From NCBI GenBank assembly GCA_009193035.1, contig SWDT01000076.1, positions 1-64,000 on the forward strand: a DNA stretch of 64,000 nt, read 5' to 3'. Below the pieces are notes generated by a model. It worked only from the letters and a program-made list of their open reading frames with translations. It ran no database searches and was not told where the DNA came from. The DNA is from Halicephalobus mephisto. Lineage: Eukaryota; Nematoda; Chromadorea; Rhabditida; Panagrolaimidae. Shown one piece after another: positions 57,601 through 64,000 of this stretch. Both the position numbers and the translations under genes were made by a program. The first letter of the stretch is position 1, and each line of letters begins with the position of its first letter.

Positions 57601-60600
57601 AAAAAAATAATTTATTTGTAAATTTAAAAAATAATTTATCCATAAATTTTAAAAAGTAATTTATCCGTGATCTTTGAGGACAATTTTGGATTTTATCAAT
57701 TTTGACCGTTTTTGTGTAATTTTTACTTTATTTGGAAAATAACTTCTGAATCTTGATAGATTTGCTTTTAGTCGAGGATTCATTTCAAAAATTCCCCGGC
57801 TCGAATTCCTGTCAGTTAATATACACCTACATTTAGGCCCACTCAGCCAGAGGCTGTATCTTTTTCATGTCCGTTTTTGAGCCGAAACCCCTTTGGCTAT
57901 TGGTCATTTTTCCACAACAAAAGTCATTTGAGTATCTAGTGCAAAATTTAGCTCATTTAAAGTCGAAAATTTAAACACCAAATTTTAATCCTTGTCTATA
58001 CGAAATCCCGGCTAATGAGGATTTTTCTACTGGCGTGAACCAATGCGGTGTCTTGTAACGCTGGCAACACGTATTCTTAACCTTAATTTTCGACCATTTT
58101 GACTGAAAAATAACCCTTTTTCCAATGACCAACGGCCATTGCCCTCTTGACGACGGTCAGTTGCTCCAAAACTCCTTCATTCCCTAGCTTTTGCTTCTTC
58201 CCCTTAGGCAATGCTAGCGGTAGCAGCTTTCATAATGGCTGCCGTTTTAGCCGCCGGTCAGCGAACACAACGAAAATGAATGACTGGCCAGTTGGTCGCT
58301 GTTCCCCCCGGCGGCTGTCGCTTGCATAACCCTTCCCGGCCGTCCCTGAAGCTTAAGCATGTTATTTTTATCCCCCAAAAAGTGTTCTTTTTTAACTAAA
58401 TTAAGCCACTATTAGTTTTGTCATTTTATAAAAATTAAGTTTTTAATTTAAAAAATTATAATTTTTGAAAATTTCGAAAAGCTTTGAGAAATTTCTGGAA
58501 GATTCCAGAAGTCGATGAAGGATTCTGAAATTTTCAATATTTTTTTGAAGATTTTAGAAATTTTTAAAATTCTAAAATTTCGAAATTTTTATTAAAGATT
58601 TTAAAAGTTTTTAAAATTCTAGAAAATTTTGAAATTTTTAATATTTTTTTGAAGATTTTAGAAATTTTTAGATTTTAGAAATTTTTAAAAACCTCAAAAA
58701 TTTTTGGAATTTTTCAAAATTTAAAGACTTAAAATCCTCCAGAATTGAATATAGCCTTCTGGAGTCTTTATAAACGTTTTTAAACTTTTCATAATCTCCC
58801 AGAATTCCACCAAATTTAAAATTATCAAATTTTTTTAAAACTTTTAAAATTTAAAAATTTTATAAAAAACTTATTTTTTAATTTTTTTAATGTTATTTTT
58901 GTGATTTTCAACATGGAAATATTTCTATTGACAGGTGTGTTGAAATCAGTCCGATTTCGTTTTTGCATTCTTCCTTGAAATTCTGAAAAACTGGGCCACA
59001 AAGGGTCAGCCACTTGAACGTCAAAACGCTTTTGTCTCTGAATTGGGCCATTCCTCGATTTGTTCGTTTTATGTCCGTTAAGACTAGATACAAATGTAAT
59101 ATAGAAGAACCTTGATAATATAGAATATTAATAGTGCTGATAATGTTGGTAATATAAGTGCAACATCCAGGGAACCCCCGCTGACATGAAGTTCCACCTT
59201 TTAGGCTCCTCAGCGGAGAGAGGAGACGCTTAGCCTCGGGTGTTCTGGATATCTCTGATCGTGGAAACCACACATCCACAGCAATTAGTTTTATATAAAC
59301 TTTAAAATCTTCTTTCTTTATGTATTTAAAGCGATAGCCTGAATATCAGGGAATATGGAATACTGTAAGCCATAAATAACACTTTTGACTGTAGTTATGT
59401 CGAAAAAAATACATAAATTTTTATCCGTCTTCTTGTGTTTTTATTTTCTACAATAATAATTAATTTTTAATCAACATAATCTAATCTATTATTAGGTCAC
59501 TGTTGAGACAGAAAACAAAACTAAAAATAACTTAAAAGGATAGCCTGAATATCAGGGAATATGGAATACTGTAAGCCATAAATAACACTTTTGACTGTAT
59601 TTTCTGAGAGGATATATAAACTGTTTTTTTTTATTTTCGTTAAAAAAATAAAAAAATACTTTTATTTTTTATCCTAACAGCATTTTTGTACAATTTTCCT
59701 TCCGGCATGACCTTTTTGCTTTTATCGACACAATGATGATTGATTACGACTAAAACCAATGATTATTTTCAACGTCTAGAGTTCCTTGTTCGAAAAAAAT
59801 TAAAATTATTATAATTTTAAAAATGTTTTTTAATTTTTAAATTCTGCAAAAAATAAAAAATAACGATTCGTGTCGGGACCAATTTTCTTTTAATTTTTAA
59901 AATTATTTTTGAATTTTAAAAAATTATTTTTGAATTTTTAAAAATTATTTTTTGAATTCCCGCGCAGAAAGAAATATGCACAAAAATGGAAAAACTGGTA
60001 AATTTGACAATTCGTGTCAAGACCGATTTTCGTTTTTTTCTCTTTTTTACCTAAAATTTTTAATTTTGTTTAAAATTCGTGTCAAACTAAATTCAAAATT
60101 ATTTATTTTTCATTTTTATAATAATAGTTTTACTTTCGCAATAATAATTTTATTTTTGCAATAATTTTTTACTTTTAGTTTATGCACCAATACGGCCTAA
60201 GCTCCCAAAGCGGGAGTCCGGCTCTCGGATCCTTCAATTCAGAATCCCAATCGGGAAGTCTGCTGTCCATCACTTCCAAAGACGGTGCATTTGAACTTTG
60301 CGTTGTGTAAGTTTTCATATTTTTAAAATTTTTTTATAGAAATGTACTTATCATCCTGTTTTTCAGCTGTGGAGACAAAGCTAGTGGACGACATTATGGT
60401 TCGTTATCAATTTTACTGTTTTCCTAAAATAGAAATATTGAAAATTTTTTCAGGGGCACAGAGTTGCGAGGGATGCAAAGGTTTTTTCAAAAGATCAATC
60501 AGAAAACAAAATCAGTTCAATGTTGGGTATATCTGTCGGGGATCTAAGGATTGTCCTGTCACAAAATTCCATCGTAACAGATGCCAATATTGCAGGCTGA

Positions 60601-62773
60601 AAAAGTGCATAGCGATGGGGATGAAGAGTGAATGTAAGTTTTGAGATTTTTTGGATTTTCACATATGAACACATATAGGTACATAGGTATATATGAACTT
60701 ATAAGATATACATGGACATATACGGATGTATGTGGATATATATAGATACATATGGACATATATAGATACATATAGATATATATAGATATATATAGATATA
60801 TGGATATATATGAACACATGAGTTTGTGTAGATATATATATATGAACATATATAGTATATATGAGTTTATATGAATATATACGGACCTATATGAGTTTAT
60901 ATAGATATATATGGAGTATATGAACATATATAGGTTTATATAGATATATGAATTTATATATCACTTCAGCGGTACAAGCAGAGAGGAAACCGATGATGTC
61001 TTCATCGAGGGAAAGAGACGGGTTTTCCTCCAGGATCAAGACGAGTTCCACGAGTACCGACAGTGCGAACACGTTGGCCGAAAGTACAAGTCCTACTTCC
61101 ATCACTGAATTTAAATTTTCTGTAAGGAGAAAAAAGATAATTAGTGTTTAGTAATTAATTTCAGAGTGAAGCCCAACTTCAAGCTCTTTCGGAAAGATTT
61201 ACAGCGAGTCCTTTATCGACTGTTCAACGACCACCAAGTTCTTCAACGTTGATTTTGAATTGTAAAAGAGAACAAGGAGATGCTGATTCTGGAGTCGATA
61301 TGTCGGTTACTACAGCTTTAACTACGATATCATCTAGTTCTCCTACGACATCGACGAACGGCACAGAATGCACTCCACAATCAGAAGAGGACAACCCTCT
61401 CCCGGTCCCTTCCGGACCTTTGCTTTCACCTCAGCTGATCGAATTCGTTTTGCCAATTCCACAACCGGTGCCTGACGACCTCAACAACACTATTCAGTTC
61501 ATGTGTGAAACAGCCAGTAGATTACTGTTCCTTTCCGTTCATTGGATTAAAAATATCCCCGTTTTATCTCAGAGGTTTGTATTTTACTCAAAAAAATGAA
61601 TTATTTCGTAATTTTAGACCAATTCCTCTTGGAATAACAATGAAAGCCAAATGGTGTGACATTTTCGTGTTGGGATTAATGCAGTGTGCTCCGGATTTCA
61701 ATTTGTCAGCCATGCTTCTGGCAATGAACACTCATCTAGGGACATTCGCGAGATTCGGTAAGTGATTTGGAGCAATATTGTATTTAAAAAAGTTGCATAT
61801 AGTTTTGAGTTTTTTAAATTCTCGCGCAAAAGGAAAGAATTTAGTAAAGATTTAAAAAACGGTAATTCAGTGCCGAAATTATTTATTTTTTACCTAAATT
61901 TTGAAATTTTTTAAATTATTTTATAAAAATTTTTAAATTTTCACAACGCTTTAATATTTTTATAGTTTTCGGATTTTTCATAAATAAAGTTTTTTAAAAA
62001 ATAATAAATTTGGCGATTTGTAATAAAATTTGCTTTTTACCCAAATTTTAAAAATTTGTTTAAAAACAATGTTTAAAATGATCTTTTTTATTTTACACTA
62101 TAATATTTGTTTTGAATATTAATGTGGTTTCAGGGAGATTAAAAGCAGAAAAGTTCGACGAAGTAAATGATCAAATTAAAAAACTTGTTATTCTCGCAGA
62201 AAAAACAGCACAATTGAAACTTTCGCCTGCTGAATTTGCATATTTGAAAGTTATTGCCTTCACTTCTGCCGGTAATTTTTACAGTTTTTTAATTTGTTAT
62301 TTTTGAATATTTTAGATATCGTTGAACTCGCCCAAAGAGCCCAGTATAAACACGTTAATACAGCTGCTTGTCAGGAACTTTATGATTCGATTCTTGGGAC
62401 TTTCCAATCTCTTCTAGATGATAATGAAAATGATGCCCATTCGACGGCAACAACGTCATCTAGTGGAAGTCATACTAGTAGTCATGATGGAAGACAAACA
62501 GCGAATTCAGAAAGTTTTCATCATGGAGAAAATTCGACGGCTGCTGTAGCTGCGGCAATTGAACGATATTCTCAATTGCTGCAACTTTTGCCTTGTTTAA
62601 GATGGTTTAAACAACCTGTTCTTGTTGAATTGTTCTTCAGTGGTCTTATTGGGAATTTATCCATTGAAACAGTAATGCCGTTTATTTTGAATACCGACAT
62701 AATGGCGATTTTCGACAATGCTGCCGGTGCGGATGCCCAAACATCCCTAGCTGGAATGATGATGCACAAATGA
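51652..62773 (+). CDS. nhr-41: Nuclear hormone receptor, NR2C (TR2/TR4) class
   Basis: Twelve exons: 51652-51708, 54902-55063, 60179-60306, 60367-60398, 60454-60633, 60970-61121, 61165-61574, 61618-61757, 62134-62271 and 62316-62773 (ten coding exons are resolved; others may exist in the long introns). The product is 618 aa. The zinc-finger DBD spans C114-M183 ([18 protein letters not shown]-box [20 protein letters not shown]) and is followed by ESVQAERKP, as in TR2/TR4. The ligand-binding domain includes [30 protein letters not shown] and [21 protein letters not shown]. The C. elegans and Drosophila members are nhr-41 and Hr78. It is a DNA-binding transcription factor in the nucleus. The DBD has four extra residues between the two zinc fingers. 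The first exon has an acceptor-like CCTACAG 9 bp upstream, and Met75 could start a shorter isoform. Confidence 0.9.
51840..53790. repeat. Satellite-like region in nhr-41 intron 1
   Basis: About 2 kb of related units. The marker GAGTTACATAGGTTTATTTA recurs about every 115-140 bp from 52985 to 53600. A segment of about 140 bp (53250-53390) is repeated at 53511-53650. In the left part, TCCAACAATTAACATCAATT recurs, and 52133-52199 and 52228-52279 form a strong inverted repeat around AATCTCTAACAAATTA. No coding function is seen. Confidence 0.75.
55846..56175. repeat. Three tandem palindromes, 120-bp period
   Basis: Copies at 55846-55935, 55966-56054 and 56085-56175. Each begins GGGAGCTTGCCTAAAA (or a close variant) and ends with the reverse complement TTTTAGGCAAGTTCCC, around a C/G-rich centre with GGAACCCC. 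The spacers TATAGGTTATTTTAG are conserved. Each copy is a foldback unit of about 90 bp in nhr-41 intron 2. Confidence 0.85.
57000..57670. repeat. Two AT-rich tandem arrays in nhr-41 intron 2
   Basis: Units of about 57-60 bp with AAAATATTACATTTTTGATT lie at about 56950-57240. Units of about 24 bp with AAATTTAAAAAAATAATTTA and TCCGT lie at 57436-57665, roughly ten copies. Confidence 0.7.
57700..58370. other. GC-richer island in nhr-41 intron 2
   Basis: The sequence becomes GC-rich, with pieces such as GCCGCCGGTCAGCG, CCCCCCGGCGGCTGTCG and several TGACC/GGTCA half-sites (58152, 58257). An open frame at 58147-58329 has no recognisable product. It is a candidate internal enhancer or promoter for a short nhr-41 isoform. 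Confidence 0.35.
59167..59248. other. Possible structured RNA or foldback element
   Basis: The outer strand CCAGGGAACCCCC (from 59167) can pair imperfectly with CGGGTGTTCTGG (to 59248). AGGCT (59203-59207) can pair with AGCCT (59232-59236). CTCCTC (59206-59211) pairs with GAGGAG (59220-59225) around an 8-base loop. It is GC-rich in AT-rich surroundings. I recognise no known RNA family and strand is unknown. The minus-strand ORF through it (58908-59279) is probably chance. Confidence 0.35.
59333..59599. repeat. Perfect 61-bp direct repeat pair
   Basis: Bases 59333-59393 and 59539-59599 are identical over 61 bp (starting GATAGCCTGAATATCAGGGA, ending CTTTTGACTGTA), with 145 bp between. Perfect identity beside diverged DNA points to recent duplication, for example flanks of a small insertion. 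Confidence 0.85.
60640..60962. repeat. ATATAG/ACATATGG microsatellite filling intron 5 of nhr-41
   Basis: Intron 60634-60969 consists almost wholly of ATATATAGATACATATGGAC-like repeats with interruptions such as GAGTTTATATGA. Only the splice sites (GTAAG and ATCACTTCAG) are ordinary. Confidence 0.8.
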
Positions 62774-64000
62774 TCCCCTATTATTTATATAATTGAAAAT
62801 TAGTATAATCATATTTTAATTTATCCGGAATATTGCCTCAAATCGGTGACCAATCCATATTCGCGTCTTTCATTTTAGTCGGTCTTTTTTACCCGGATAT
62901 TTTTCCCGGTTTTTTTGCAATACACAATCTTTCAGTCTCATATTGCCTAGGGTAGTTTTTTCAACAATAATTGTACAGTAAAATATGCCCCATTAGCTCG
63001 CTAGTTTTATGTCTTCATCAGTTCTAGCTTGGGTCGCCCTCGTTGAACTTTCAACTGTGCAAAAGTGACTACCTCCTTTAATTTGATGTTAGAAATTTTG
63101 AGTAATAGGATTTTGTAGAATCTGCTAGAATTTAATGGAAAGGCTGTAGGATTTTTCGGAGGATTTTAGAATCTGGGATTTCTGTAGAAGTTCCTAGGGC
63201 TTTCTAAGATCTTGGAGGAATTTTCAGATTCTTCTGGAATTCTCTAGAATCCTATGGAAGCTTCTAAAACTTCTTAGGAGTTCTCAGATTCTTCTAGAAT
63301 TCTCCAGAATCTTATGGAAGCTTCTGAAGTTTTCTAAAACTTCTTAGGAATTCTCAGATTTTTCTGGAATTCAATAGACACTTCTGAAATTCTCTAGAAT
63401 CCTATGGAAGCTTCTAGAATTTGAAGGAAGATTCTGAAGCCTTCAAGAATCTCATGTGAGTTTCTGGAGCTTTCTAGAATTTTCTGAAATTCAACAGAAG
63501 CTTCTGTAATTCTCTAAAATTCAGAAGGAGATTCTGGGACCTAAGGTCTGTTTAGAATTTCATAGAAACCTCTAAACCCCTTCAGAATCCTGTAGGAATT
63601 TCCACAAATAACATTTTTCATTAATTCTAGAAGGTTCTAAAAATTCGTCTCAAAACAACTTTAGTAAATTTGGTTTTTTAATTTTTATAATTGTGTAATT
63701 TTAAAAATCACTAGCCAGTGAAAGAAGAAACAAGAGGCCGATTTTGCCAATTATTCATTGTTTTACAGAATCGTTGATCTATCACAAGACCATTGGTATT
63801 TTTATTTTCAAGATTCTGGATCAGTTTGGCTTCCAATAATACAAGCAATAATCTGGTTCAGTTTCCTTCTGCTTTCGATTGACAATTTTTCTGGATTGTG
63901 CAAATTGTTCAAAAATGTTCATTTATTGGAAAATAAAGATTTTAAAAATTAAAAATATTAAAACATTTCGTGAAATTTTGAATTCCCGCCGAAAAGAGAA
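62774..64000. other. Region downstream of nhr-41
   Basis: Bases 62774-63100 are the probable 3' UTR and flank of nhr-41. Bases 63110-63620 carry a TTCnnGAA-rich array (separate entry). At 63758-63952 an open frame follows TTGTTTTACAG and could be an exon running towards the right edge (hydrophobic, WLPIIQAIIWFSFLLLS), but it is unsupported. The edge ends in another GAATTCCCGCC motif (63979). Confidence 0.4.
63110..63620. repeat. TTCTAGAA-rich degenerate tandem array (HSE-like)
   Basis: Units of about 50-65 bp contain AATCCTATGGAAGCTTCT and TTCTAGAATTCTCCAGAAT. At 63232-63249 and 63292-63309 the array reads TTCnnGAAnnCTCnnGAA, three exact and one near-exact pentamer of a heat-shock element. 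Related degenerate arrays are at 54350-54720 and 58490-58800. Confidence 0.65.

Noticed and set aside
58908..59279. A 123-codon minus-strand ORF.
   Set aside because: It runs through AT-rich DNA and the GC-rich folded segment without domain or codon signature, inside an nhr-41 intron.

Overview
This is a nematode nuclear DNA window. The evidence is eukaryotic genes with short introns ending in TTTCAG or TTTTAG, nematode-type chemoreceptor and cuticle genes, and a cluster of spliced-leader (SL) RNA genes whose leader closely resembles nematode SL1 (GGTTTAATTACCC...TTTGAG). The intergenic DNA is very AT-rich and full of degenerate tandem arrays, so exons stand out as islands of higher GC. The species cannot be named from the sequence.

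Region 1 (1 to about 6.9 kb) is an SL RNA cluster. Eight copies have a leader exon, an Sm-type site AATTTTGGA (relaxed in some copies) and a 3' hairpin. Two more are degenerate relics. Seven of the eight, plus one relic, form four head-to-head pairs whose 5' ends are 280-310 bp apart. Their leaders are not identical (21 or 22 nt), and two have GC instead of GT at the splice donor. Degraded chemoreceptor-like sequence lies among them.

Region 2 (8.5-10.3 kb) holds two unidentified minus-strand genes with 40-nt introns, 6 nt apart. From 10.3 to 17.4 kb only repeats and AT-rich arrays are visible.

Region 3 (17.4-32 kb) has a 7TM chemoreceptor gene (+), a glyoxylate/hydroxypyruvate reductase (+), merlin (nfm-1, -, convergent with the reductase), a 40-codon ORF just upstream of merlin, a rhodopsin-class neuropeptide-type receptor (-), and a PAN/ZP apical matrix protein like NOAH-2 (-). 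One repeat family occupies an intron of both the chemoreceptor and noah genes.

Region 4 (35.7-42.9 kb) has a G-alpha-i subunit (+) and gex-3/NAP1 of the WAVE complex (+), with a mariner-type MITE in gex-3 intron 2.

Region 5 (42.9-64 kb) is dominated by an NR2C (TR2/TR4, nhr-41) nuclear receptor (+). Its first introns are 3.2 and 5.1 kb long and full of satellites, palindromes and GC-richer islands. The 8.8 kb before it has only weak ORF islands. Heat-shock-element-like arrays follow it.

The protein genes do not form one pathway. Several act in epithelia and cell shape (merlin, NOAH, GEX-3) and several in signalling (two 7TM receptors, G-alpha-i, NHR). Several genes have an acceptor-like AG a few bases to about 40 bases before the ATG, which fits trans-splicing by the SL RNAs encoded at the left end.
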